A DNA stretch of 64,000 nt from CAYTSW01 sp964440605 (GTDB lineage Bacteria > Planctomycetota > Phycisphaerae > Phycisphaerales > UBA1924): contig CAYTSW010000003.1 in assembly GCA_964440605.1 (NCBI GenBank), forward strand, positions 1 through 64,000, written 5' to 3'. This document shows, in pieces, positions 7,331 to 14,933 of the stretch; the first letter of the stretch is position 1, and every line of letters begins with the position of its first letter. Made by a program: the position numbers and the translations under genes. A model generated the notes under the pieces. The model saw only the letters and a list, made by a program, of their open reading frames with translations. It searched no databases and was not told the DNA's origin.

Positions 7331-8755
7331 ATGTCAGACCTTCCCGCCGACCATGGATCATCCGAGCCCCGCCCGAGCGACCATCTGGCACGCCCGGCGC
7401 CCCGATTGACGGCCGCGATCACAGGGCGCGGCGTCGCGGTGGTGGGTCTTCAGTGGGGCGACGAGGGTAAAGGCAAGGTGATCGACGCCATCGCCCCGCG
7501 CTTTCAGGCGGTGGTCCGATACAACGGCGGGGCCAACGCCGGGCACTCGATCGTCTTCGGGGGCAAGCGTCACTCGGTGCACCTGATCCCCTCGGGCGTC
7601 TTCAACAAGGGCTCGCGCCCGGTGATCGCCAACGGCGTGGTGATCGACCCGTTCACGCTCGTGCGCGAGATCGACGCGCTGGCGGGCGCGGGGGCGGACC
7701 TGACGCGCCTGTCGATCTCCGATCGCGCGCATCTGGTGATGCCCTACCACCAGGCGGAAGACGCCTCGCGCGAGGTGATGCTCGATGACCCGGCCAAGCA
7801 GGGGCCGAGCAAGCCCACGTCGGGCGCGATCGGGACGACGCGGCGCGGCATCGGGCCGGCGTACGCCGAGAAGGCGGCGCGATCGACGGCGATCCGCGCG
7901 GGCGACCTGCTCAGGACCGAGCTCCTGCGCGAGCGGCTGGAACTCGTGTGCGCGTTCAAGGCGGGCGGGAACACCATCGTCAACGCCCCGCCCGAAGCGC
8001 TGAACGCCGCGGAGCTCGCGCAGCGTCTCGGTGAGGTGGCGGGTCGACTCGGGCCTCAGCTCGACGACACGACGTACCTCCTGCACGACATGCTCCGGCG
8101 CGGCGAGCACGTGCTCTTCGAGGGGGCCAACGCGACGCTGCTGGACGTCGATCATGGCACGTTCCCCTTCGTGACCTCGTCGTCGACGACGGCGCTGGGC
8201 ATCCCCGCGGGCACGGGCGTGCCGGGGTCGGCGATCAACGCGGTGATCGGCGTGGTCAAGGCGTACGGGACACGCGTGGGCGCCGGTCCCTTCCCGACGG
8301 AGCTGCACGACGACACCGGCGCGCGGATCCGCGAGCGGGGCAACGAGTTCGGCACGACCACCGGCCGCCCGCGACGCTGCGGCTGGCTCGACCTCGTCGC
8401 GGTGCGCTACGCCGCCATGGTCAACGGCGTCCACGCGCTGGCGATCATGCTGCTCGACGTGCTCGCGGGGTTTGACGAGCTCAAGGTGTGCACGGCCTAC
8501 GAGCTGGGCGGCGTACGCACCGACCGCTTCCCGCCCGACGCCGCGGATCTGTCCCGGGCCAAGCCGGTCTACGAGACGCTCGAAGGGTTCGCCGAAGAAG
8601 TCAGCGGTGCGCGCACGATGGACGACCTGCCGACGCCCGCGCGGGGGTATCTGGAGTTCATCGAGGCGTACGTCGGCGTGCCGATCCGGCTGGTGTCGGT
8701 GGGCGCCGATCGCGAGCAGACGGTGGACGGGCTCGGGGAGCTGTTGCCGGGGTAA
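7331..8755 (+). CDS. purA: Adenylosuccinate synthetase
   Basis: The enzyme joins IMP and aspartate using GTP, the first committed step to AMP. The 474-residue protein has the P-loop GDEGKGK at 43-49 with catalytic D44, the catalytic H72 in NAGHSI, the GTTRRGIGPAY IMP-binding segment and the TTGRPRRCGW motif. The spacing of D44 and H72 equals that of E. coli D13 and H41, so about 31 residues at the N-terminus are extra. I chose the ATG at 7331; the frame is open back to 7148 but that stretch is not protein-like. A possible -10 box (TATGCT, 7212-7217) would give a leader of about 110 bases. A REP-like element follows the stop. Confidence 0.95.
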   Translation: MSDLPADHGSSEPRPSDHLARPAPRLTAAITGRGVAVVGLQWGDEGKGKVIDAIAPRFQAVVRYNGGANAGHSIVFGGKRHSVHLIPSGVFNKGSRPVIANGVVIDPFTLVREIDALAGAGADLTRLSISDRAHLVMPYHQAEDASREVMLDDPAKQGPSKPTSGAIGTTRRGIGPAYAEKAARSTAIRAGDLLRTELLRERLELVCAFKAGGNTIVNAPPEALNAAELAQRLGEVAGRLGPQLDDTTYLLHDMLRRGEHVLFEGANATLLDVDHGTFPFVTSSSTTALGIPAGTGVPGSAINAVIGVVKAYGTRVGAGPFPTELHDDTGARIRERGNEFGTTTGRPRRCGWLDLVAVRYAAMVNGVHALAIMLLDVLAGFDELKVCTAYELGGVRTDRFPPDAADLSRAKPVYETLEGFAEEVSGARTMDDLPTPARGYLEFIEAYVGVPIRLVSVGADREQTVDGLGELLPG

Positions 8756-8768
8756 GGGCGCGATCATC

Positions 8769-8887
8769 GTGCCACGGGTTGCTTGCAACCCGTGCTCCCC
8801 CGCGTGGCGCGGAGCGAGTGGTCCCGGCTGGTCGTAAAGCGGACGCTTGGGCGCGCGGGTTGCCGCTGCGCGGTCAACCCGTGGCAC
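8769..8887 (+). repeat. Double-hairpin REP/BIME-like element, copy 2
   Basis: The 119-bp element has 13-bp outer inverted repeats, GTGCCACGGGTTG (8769-8781) and CAACCCGTGGCAC (8875-8887), each also part of its own local hairpin, with about 60 bases between the two hairpins. It fills the space between the convergent purA and META lipoprotein genes. Mirror copy at 51762-51880. Confidence 0.75.
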
Positions 8888-8899
8888 GTCGCTTTCGGT

Positions 8900-9364
8900 T
8901 CAGGGATTGTTGATCGCGGGTGGTTCGTGCAACTCGAAGACGAGGCGGTCGGTGTCGCCTCGGGTGAGGGTGAGTTTGTTGGCGGTGAGGCGGTAGCCAT
9001 CGACGCGTTGGAGGGTTTGGATGTAGCGGTCTTCGAACTGCCTGAGTTCGGGGGGGCCGGCCATGCGGGTGGTGCCGACGCCGCCGAGGCGGAAGCGGCC
9101 TTCGGTGAGGGCGGCGTTCTCGAGCGACGACGCGTAGCGGTTGACGCCGGCGAAGCCGCTGACGCGTCCGTCGGGGTCGATGGTGAGCGAGACGGGCTCG
9201 CGCGGGTCAGCGTTGGTGATGGGCTGCCCGTCGATGGAGACGAGCTCCCAGTGGCCGGCGAGGCCGGTCTCCGGGGTGTACTCGGGCGAGCGATGGCGTT
9301 GGCAGGCGGTGAGGGTGATGAGGAGGGCGCAGGCGAGGAAGAGTCGGGCGGCGGCGGTGGTCAA
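8900..9364 (-). CDS. META/HslJ-domain lipoprotein
   Basis: The 154-residue protein begins with a lipoprotein signal peptide: a hydrophobic stretch and lipobox LTAC with the lipidated cysteine at 21. The mature part resembles the META/HslJ domain (GHWELVSIDGQPI, then SGFAGVNRYASS and a C-terminal LVFEL strand), a small beta fold found in outer-membrane and stress-linked lipoproteins of unknown biochemical role. The start is a TTG that overlaps the stop of the TPR gene (TTGA), so it is probably translated by coupling. No ATG is available in the right place. Confidence 0.7.
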   Translation of the reverse strand: MTTAAARLFLACALLITLTACQRHRSPEYTPETGLAGHWELVSIDGQPITNADPREPVSLTIDPDGRVSGFAGVNRYASSLENAALTEGRFRLGGVGTTRMAGPPELRQFEDRYIQTLQRVDGYRLTANKLTLTRGDTDRLVFELHEPPAINNP

Positions 9365-11523
9365 CGGATGGCTCCCAGCTTGGCGAGGTCGTCCTTGGCG
9401 CGCTGCAGTCGCGTGGAGACGTGCTTGTGCGCGCCGGGGTGCTTGTCGGGCTTGAAGACTTCCAGCGCGCTCTCGTAGTAGGCGACGGCTTCGGTCAGGT
9501 GGTCCTCACGGTCGCCGGGCAGCTTGCTCCAGGCCAGGCCGAGGTTGGCCTGGGTGCGGGCCCAGTCGACGGGCATCTGCTCGCGGGTGCGCACGGTCAG
9601 GGCGGCTTCGAAGGCCTCGATGGCTTCGCGGACGTTCGTGCCGCGACCGGTGATGGGCAGGTGAAGGAGCGCCGAGCCGAGGTTGTTCTGCGTCGCGGCC
9701 CACTCGGCAGGGTGAGAGCCTCGGGTCCGCACCTGGAGGGCCGATCGGTAGCAGGCGATGGCCCGGCGCATGTTCCTTTCCCGCCCGTCGTCCTCGGCGG
9801 GGAGCAGGGCCCAGGCGTTGCCCAAGTTGCTCTGCGTGGCGCCCCACTCGCCCCGGCGATCGAGCTCGGACCAAACTTCGAGGGCGGACTGGTGACACGC
9901 GATGCCGCGCTCGACGTTCTGCTTGTGGTCGCCTCCCGGGAACTGGATCCACGCGTTGCCCAGGTTGTTCTGGAGCCGGGCCCAGTGGACGGCGTGGGCG
10001 TCGCGGGTGCGGATTTCGAGGGCGGCGGTGAAGCAGCGGATGGCCTGCTCGAGGGTGCGCATGCGGTCGGCTGTTGGCAGGCGTTCCCACGCGTGGCCCA
10101 TCATGTTCTGCACGTTGGCCCAGCGTTCGGGGTGCTTGTCGCGTGTCCAGACGCGGGCGGTCTCGCGCAGGGACGCGATAGCGCGTTCGACGTTGGTGAA
10201 GCGGTCGCCCGTGGGCATCTCGATCCACGCCTGGGCGAGGTGGAGGCGCGACTCGGCCCACCAGTCGGCCTGCTGCGCCTGGTCGAAGATGTTGCCGGCC
10301 TGCTCGAAGCAGCGCACGGCTTCGTGCATGGCGTGGCTGCGGTCGGAGCCCCCGGTGAGCATCCACGACATGCCCAGCACGACGAGCGCCTTGCCGCGAT
10401 CGGCGGAGCCGGCGGGTTGCTCGGAGACGGTGGTGTTGAGCAGGTCGAAGGCCTCGCGGAGGTTGTCGTCGCGGACGCCGCGCTCGCGGCGGAGGAGGGT
10501 CATGGCGACGTTCTGGCGCGTGCGTGGGTCGTCGCGGGTGGCGCGGGCGGTGCGGTAGTGGATCAGCGCCTCTTCGAAGCGGTGCTCGAAGTAGAAGCGG
10601 TCGCCCGTGATGGTCTCGCGTTCGAGCTTGTCGAGCTCGCGCAGGCAGGGCATGAGGCCTTCGGCGCGGACGAAGTCGCGTAAGGCAATGGCGGCGACGA
10701 GCCGGTCGAAGGGCGTTTCGCTCGTGCGCAGGCGCTTGGCGGCTGTGAGGACGTCTTCGGTGATGGCGGCGAGCATCGCGTCGCCCGGGCGCTTGTCGGC
10801 CAGCGCGCGGCGGACGAGGCCGAGATCGCCGGAGGCCGGGGCCTCGGCGCCCGGGGGCGCCATCACGGCCGCGTCGGACGCGGCGCGGGCGGGCTCGTCG
10901 CCCGCGGGCGGATCCTTCGCGGGAGCGCGCGTCTCGGAGCCGGCGGGCGGCTTCGGCGCGTCGGTCGTGGTCGATTGTCCACGGGCCCGCGTCGCGTCGG
11001 CGAAGGCGTCGGAAGCGGCGTCCTTGAGCAGCGGGACTTCGTCTTCGCCGTCGGCGCCGGAGAGCGGGCCGTCGAGCCACGCTTCGTAGTCGGCGAGTTG
11101 CTGGAGCAGGCCGTCGCCTCGTTCGGTGGCCCAGCGGACGAGATGGATGCGGAGCCACTGGTGTCGGCTGAGGGTGCCGTCGATGGCCATGGCCGAGACG
11201 GACATTGCCTGGCTCCAGGCGTGGGCCTTCTCGGTGGAAATCAGCGCGTGTCGGCGTCGTCCGGCGGCGAGGGCCTCGAGGGTGCGCCGCATGGTGCCGT
11301 AGCGCAGCACGAGCCGGGCGAGGAAGTTGCCCACGCGTTCGACGGTCTGGCGATCGGCGTGGCTCGCGACCGCGACCGTTTCAGCCACCAGCCCGACGAG
11401 CTCGGGCAGGATGGCCAGTCCGCCGGCGGGAACATCGGTCCTGCCCAAAGCGGTGCGGACCGCCCCGGAGCTGATGCTCCCCGTCGTCGCCACGAGGCGG
11501 GCGATCTGACGCGCTGATGCCAT
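9361..11523 (-). CDS. Tetratricopeptide repeat protein
   Basis: The 720-residue protein has an unrecognised helical N-terminal half (about 1-240), a linker rich in P, A and E (about 170-240), and then TPR-like repeats to the end. From about residue 420 these occur as roughly 50-residue units built around WAxxQNNLGNAW, a P-G-D turn and an AI-x5-AAL-x-VRTR helix; four or five are clear. Such arrays are protein-binding scaffolds. The ATG at 11523 sits six bases after a TAGACT box with no Shine-Dalgarno sequence, so the mRNA is probably leaderless. The META lipoprotein gene overlaps its stop, so the two form an operon. Confidence 0.75.
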   Translation of the reverse strand: MASARQIARLVATTGSISSGAVRTALGRTDVPAGGLAILPELVGLVAETVAVASHADRQTVERVGNFLARLVLRYGTMRRTLEALAAGRRRHALISTEKAHAWSQAMSVSAMAIDGTLSRHQWLRIHLVRWATERGDGLLQQLADYEAWLDGPLSGADGEDEVPLLKDAASDAFADATRARGQSTTTDAPKPPAGSETRAPAKDPPAGDEPARAASDAAVMAPPGAEAPASGDLGLVRRALADKRPGDAMLAAITEDVLTAAKRLRTSETPFDRLVAAIALRDFVRAEGLMPCLRELDKLERETITGDRFYFEHRFEEALIHYRTARATRDDPRTRQNVAMTLLRRERGVRDDNLREAFDLLNTTVSEQPAGSADRGKALVVLGMSWMLTGGSDRSHAMHEAVRCFEQAGNIFDQAQQADWWAESRLHLAQAWIEMPTGDRFTNVERAIASLRETARVWTRDKHPERWANVQNMMGHAWERLPTADRMRTLEQAIRCFTAALEIRTRDAHAVHWARLQNNLGNAWIQFPGGDHKQNVERGIACHQSALEVWSELDRRGEWGATQSNLGNAWALLPAEDDGRERNMRRAIACYRSALQVRTRGSHPAEWAATQNNLGSALLHLPITGRGTNVREAIEAFEAALTVRTREQMPVDWARTQANLGLAWSKLPGDREDHLTEAVAYYESALEVFKPDKHPGAHKHVSTRLQRAKDDLAKLGAIR

Positions 11524-11529
11524 CGGGCC

Positions 11530-11558
11530 AGTCTACCGCGCTTCGCGCTCAGGCCCAA
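11530..11558 (-). promoter_or_regulatory. Promoter of the TPR gene, giving a leaderless transcript
   Basis: On the minus strand TTGGGC (11558-11553) and TAGACT (11535-11530) are exactly 17 bases apart, and the ATG follows the -10 box after six bases. Transcription would start on or next to the A of the ATG. Mirror copy at 49091-49119. Confidence 0.6.
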
Positions 11559-11588
11559 TGGGCTTGTTGATGAGCCCCGGCGGGCGAC

Positions 11589-11622
11589 GAAACAGGTCGG
11601 CCCGCCTGCGGGCGGGCCGACC
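11589..11622 (-). terminator. Terminator of the PEP-CTERM gene
   Basis: A 12-bp perfect stem, GGTCGGCCCGCC paired with GGCGGGCCGACC around a four-base loop, is followed on the minus strand by TGTTTC. It lies 29 bases after the stop of the PEP-CTERM gene. The T tract is short. Mirror copy at 49027-49060. Confidence 0.65.
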
Positions 11623-11651
11623 CGGGGTGATCCGCTCAGATGAAGATGTCA

Positions 11652-12314
11652 TCAGCGGCGGCGGCGGAGACCAAGCAGGCCCGCACCGGCGAGAACCGCG
11701 GCGGCGCCGGGGGCCGGCACGCCGTACGACACCGCGTCGATGCCGAAGCTGTCGCCGGCGGTGGCGCGGATGGTGACTTCGGTGAAGGTCGCGGCGTTGA
11801 TGAGCCCGACGGATTGGAGGTCGGAGCCGGGGTTGGCGTCATCGAAGATGGTGAGAGAGTCGCCCGCATCGGTGGTGAGGATCGCGCGGGGGCTGAGCGC
11901 TTGGTCGAGGCCCAGCAGGTCGGTCAGGTCGAGGAAGAAGGCGGCGATGGGGCTGTTGAAGGTGAAGGTGACGACGACGTCATTGTTCTGGCCGGAGTTG
12001 AACAACGAGCCGACGTTGATGTGCTGATCGCCGTCGGTCGCGAAGGTGCCGCCCGGCCCGGTCGCGCCGAGCACGGAGAGGGGCGTGATGAAGGTAAACC
12101 CTTCGTTGACCGCGTCGATCTGAAAGTCGTCGACCGCGACGGTGTCGCGCTGGGCCGAGCTGGGATCGAGTGGGAGGCCTTCGAAGGACTCGAAGCTGAG
12201 GGGGATGTTCGCGCCCGCGGCGGCGGCCTCGAACGCCATGCGATCGTCGAACGTCTGACCCGTGGCGGCGCCGCACACGGCGAGCACACCGATACCGGAG
12301 ATAATCTTGTACAT
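11652..12314 (-). CDS. PEP-CTERM sorting-signal secreted protein
   Basis: The 220-residue exported protein has an N-terminal signal peptide (about 1-18), a beta-rich body with no recognised enzyme motif, and a C-terminal exosortase signal: VPAPG, a hydrophobic Ala/Leu/Gly segment, and a final RRRR. In this system an exosortase cleaves at the PEP-like motif and the protein goes to the outer surface or extracellular matrix. The ATG at 12314 has GGAAGGA about seven bases upstream; the frame is open to 12443 but that part is not protein-like. No exosortase gene lies in the window. Confidence 0.85.
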   Translation of the reverse strand: MYKIISGIGVLAVCGAATGQTFDDRMAFEAAAAGANIPLSFESFEGLPLDPSSAQRDTVAVDDFQIDAVNEGFTFITPLSVLGATGPGGTFATDGDQHINVGSLFNSGQNNDVVVTFTFNSPIAAFFLDLTDLLGLDQALSPRAILTTDAGDSLTIFDDANPGSDLQSVGLINAATFTEVTIRATAGDSFGIDAVSYGVPAPGAAAVLAGAGLLGLRRRR

Positions 12315-12726
12315 CTCACAATCCTTCCGTTTGTCGTGTCTGACAGGAGTCTCGCCGGCCGTTGTGCACAGGAGGCCGGTACCGAATATACGGTGCCACC
12401 AATCGGTTGGATCCGCAAATATGCCTTCCCCAATCGGAATCAAGCGTAATCGTTTTCAATGATGCTGCTCGATAACGCAAGGGTTCGCAACGCGGGGAAC
12501 GGCGAGGTTGGTGTACGTGGCGGCGCGGCTATTGGAGCCGCGGCAGTCGTGCGTTGTTCTTTGCGTGGCGGGGTATCGCGATCGGTCCGTGAACTGTGCG
12601 TTCATCGGAGAAATCTGCATTGGTGCTGAGCAGATACGCGGCTAGTCTGCGCTTGGCCGTTGCCCATCGCTGCGCGGCGACGCTGAACCAAAGACCTACA
12701 CCCATTTCGGAACGGAGCGCGGACTG
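12315..12726. other. 412-bp divergent intergenic region
   Basis: The region lies between the divergent PEP-CTERM and FG-GAP genes and I see no gene in it. It is visibly richer in A/T than its surroundings near 12390-12470. It contains the FG-GAP promoter candidate (12620-12648), a TATATT box on the minus strand at 12385-12390 about 70 bases before the PEP-CTERM start with no clear -35 partner, and a 7-bp hairpin, CGCGGCT - ATTGG - AGCCGCG, at 12524-12542. Mirror region at 47923-48334. Confidence 0.6.
12620..12648 (+). promoter_or_regulatory. Promoter candidate for the FG-GAP gene
   Basis: TTGGTG (12620-12625) and TAGTCT (12643-12648) are 17 bases apart, predicting a start near 12655 and a leader of about 72 bases. 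Mirror copy at 48001-48029. Confidence 0.55.
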
Positions 12727-14289
12727 ATGGTGACCGAGACGAAGACGACCCCGGCGCGGACGGGCGGGCGGTGTGCTCCCGCGGCGATCGGATGGATGGT
12801 CGCGATGGCAGGCGTGCTGATCGCGGGCGGCGTGGCTCACGCCGGGTCGTGCGACCCGCAGGACCTCTTCGGTCCCGATGTGCTCTATGACACGGGCAAC
12901 GGACCCTTCTCCCTAGCGATCGGCGACCTGGACGGCGACGGCGATGAGGACCTGGCGGTCGCGAACGCCAACAGCGACAACGTCAGCGTGCTGCTGAACA
13001 ACGGCGACGGCACCTTCGCGTCCGACGTGCTCTACGGCGCGGGCGACGCGCCCGTGTCCGTGGTGATCGGCGACCTGAACGGCGATGGCGATGCCGATCT
13101 GGCCGTCGCGAACCAGATCACCGACAACGTCAGCGTGCTGCTGAACAATGGCGACGGCACCTTCGCGTCCGACGTGCTCTACGGCGCGGGCGACGCGCCG
13201 CGGTCCATCGCCATCGGTGACCTCGACGGCGATGGCGACGCCGACCTCGCCGTGGCCAACTTCAACAGCAACAACGTCAGCGTGCTGCTCAACAACGGCA
13301 ACGGCACGTTCGCGTCGGATGTGCTCTACGGCGCGGGCAACGCGCCGTCCGCCGTGGCCATCGAAGATCTGGACGGCGACGGCGACGCCGACCTGGTGGT
13401 GGCGAATAGCGGCCTGTTCGGTGGGGGCGACAACGTCAGCGTGCTGCTGAACAACGGGAATGGGACCTTCGCAAGCGACGTGCTCTACGGCGCGGGCAAC
13501 GGGCCTTTCTCCGTCGCGATCGGCGATCTCGATGGCGATGGCGACGCCGACCTCGCCGTTGCGAACAGCCTCGGCGGCAATGTCAGCGTGTTGCTGAACA
13601 ACGGGAACGGGACCTTTGCCGTCGACGTGCTCTACGGCGCGAGGTTCGGGGCCATCTCGGTGGCGATCGGAGACCTGGACGACGACGGTGACGCCGACCT
13701 GGCGGTGGCGAACTCTGACTTCGACGACATCAGCGTGTTGCCGAACAACGGCAACGGCACTTTCGCAGCCGATGTGCTCTACGGCGTCGGCACCGACCCC
13801 TTCTCTGTAGCGGTCGGCGACCTCAACGGCGACGGCCGGGCCGACCTTGCCGCGGCGAACCAAGACAGCGACAACGTCAGCGTGTTGCTGAACCAGTGTC
13901 CCATCGCACCCGTCATCACGGGCCAACCGGAGCGTGTGGTCCTCCTGCCGATTGGCGGCGGAACCACCGAGCTCACCGTCACCGTGTTCGGTAGCCCGCC
14001 GCTGACGTACCAGTGGTCGAAGGACGGTGTGCCGCTGACCGACGGCGGCAGCATCTCGGGCGCGCAGTCGCCAACGCTGAGCGTCAACGCGATGCCGCAG
14101 GACGTGGGCGTCTACGAGGTGCTCGTGACCAACGCGGGCGGCAGCGCGACAAGCGATCCTGCGGTGATCGCCATACGCCCGCCACTGCCTTCGACGTGCT
14201 CGGCCGACTTCAACAGCGACGGCCAGGTCGACGGCGCCGACTTCGGCGCGTTCGGCGCTCAGTTCGGGCGGACGGACTGTCTCGACTGA
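12727..14289 (+). CDS. Secreted seven-repeat FG-GAP/VCBS protein with Ig-like and dockerin-like ends
   Basis: The 520-residue protein has a signal peptide with likely cleavage after AHA (residue 39). Seven repeats of about 49 residues follow (about 45-395), each with a calcium-type loop such as GDLDGDGDADLAVAN and a NVSVLLNNGNGTF strand; this count fits a seven-bladed beta-propeller. An Ig-like domain follows (about 398-485; PLTYQWSKDG, VGVYEVLVTNAGG). The C-terminus is one dockerin-like loop, DFNSDGQVDGADF, between two cysteines. Such proteins are cell-surface or extracellular; the ligand is unknown. The repeats are also very similar at DNA level. It converges on the response-regulator gene 20 bases away. 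Confidence 0.85.
   Translation: MVTETKTTPARTGGRCAPAAIGWMVAMAGVLIAGGVAHAGSCDPQDLFGPDVLYDTGNGPFSLAIGDLDGDGDEDLAVANANSDNVSVLLNNGDGTFASDVLYGAGDAPVSVVIGDLNGDGDADLAVANQITDNVSVLLNNGDGTFASDVLYGAGDAPRSIAIGDLDGDGDADLAVANFNSNNVSVLLNNGNGTFASDVLYGAGNAPSAVAIEDLDGDGDADLVVANSGLFGGGDNVSVLLNNGNGTFASDVLYGAGNGPFSVAIGDLDGDGDADLAVANSLGGNVSVLLNNGNGTFAVDVLYGARFGAISVAIGDLDDDGDADLAVANSDFDDISVLPNNGNGTFAADVLYGVGTDPFSVAVGDLNGDGRADLAAANQDSDNVSVLLNQCPIAPVITGQPERVVLLPIGGGTTELTVTVFGSPPLTYQWSKDGVPLTDGGSISGAQSPTLSVNAMPQDVGVYEVLVTNAGGSATSDPAVIAIRPPLPSTCSADFNSDGQVDGADFGAFGAQFGRTDCLD
12880..13895 (+). repeat. Tandem repeat of about 147 bp, seven units, within the FG-GAP gene
   Basis: Units recur roughly every 147 bases with shared blocks such as GACGTGCTCTACGGCGCGGG and GTCAGCGTGCTGCTGAAC. 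The fourth unit is longer by a small GLFGGG insertion. Mirror copy at 46754-47769. Confidence 0.8.
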
Positions 14290-14309
14290 TCGAGGCTGCG
14301 CAGCGCAAC

Positions 14310-14933
14310 TCAGAAGCCCGCGGCGGTGAGCCAGGCGCTGGGCTTGGCGTCGAGCGCCGCCGCGACGCTCAGGAGGCTTTCGAGGCTGGGCAGGTGCGCC
14401 CCGCGCTCGATGCTCGAGAGTTGGCTGACGCTGACACGCGAGGCCTCGCTGAGTTCCTTGAGCGTCCAGCCGCGCTCGGTGCGGGCGAGGCGGATGCGTC
14501 GGCCGAGGGTCTGGCGGAGGCGGTCCTGGGGACGTTCGCCCAGGCCGAAGGTCTCGACGGCTTGGCGCAGGGTGGCGCGCAACTCGTCAACGCTGAAGGG
14601 CTTGGAGAGGTAGTCGAAGACGTCCTGCTTGAAGGTGTTGCGCATCGTCTCGAGCGACGGGTAGCCGGTGACGACGACGACGCAGAGGTTCTCCCAGCGG
14701 GTGCGGATCTCGTCGAGCACCTGGGCGCCGTCGTGCCGACCCATCTTCATGTCGAGCAGCACGACGTCGGGCAGGCGGGTTTCGTTGGCCTCGTAGAGCT
14801 CGTCCGGCGTCGCGACGACGCGGATCTCGTGTCCCTCGGCGGCGAGCACGCCCTCGATGTACTGGCGGAAGTCGGCATCGTCGTCGAGGGCGACGATCGA
14901 CAGCGACGGAATGGCATCCACCACCTGGTTCAC
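14310..14933 (-). CDS. Response regulator with C-terminal XRE-type helix-turn-helix
   Basis: The 207-residue protein has a receiver domain (about 12-125) with the acidic pocket DDD (17-19), phospho-acceptor D61 (LLDMKMG), T89 and K111 (SKPF). From about residue 138 the C-terminus is a Cro/CI-like helix-turn-helix (IRLARTERGWTLKELSEASRVS), an uncommon output domain for a response regulator. I start it at a GTG (14933-14931) that overlaps the restored kinase stop (GTGA). In the sequence as given the frame is open upstream into the kinase gene, but that linker is Arg/Pro-rich and its length depends on a 24-G run. It should be the cognate regulator of the upstream kinase. Confidence 0.8.
   Translation of the reverse strand: MNQVVDAIPSLSIVALDDDADFRQYIEGVLAAEGHEIRVVATPDELYEANETRLPDVVLLDMKMGRHDGAQVLDEIRTRWENLCVVVVTGYPSLETMRNTFKQDVFDYLSKPFSVDELRATLRQAVETFGLGERPQDRLRQTLGRRIRLARTERGWTLKELSEASRVSVSQLSSIERGAHLPSLESLLSVAAALDAKPSAWLTAAGF

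Noticed and set aside
8769..8887. An insertion sequence or CRISPR array at the inverted repeats
   Set aside because: No transposase, no target-site duplication I can see, and no regularly spaced direct repeats with unique spacers; a short double-hairpin element fits better.
12913..13926. A repetitive antisense frame opposite the FG-GAP gene
   Set aside because: Its VQQHADVV-type repeats are the reverse reading of the calcium-loop repeats; the sense strand has a signal peptide, promoter and domains.
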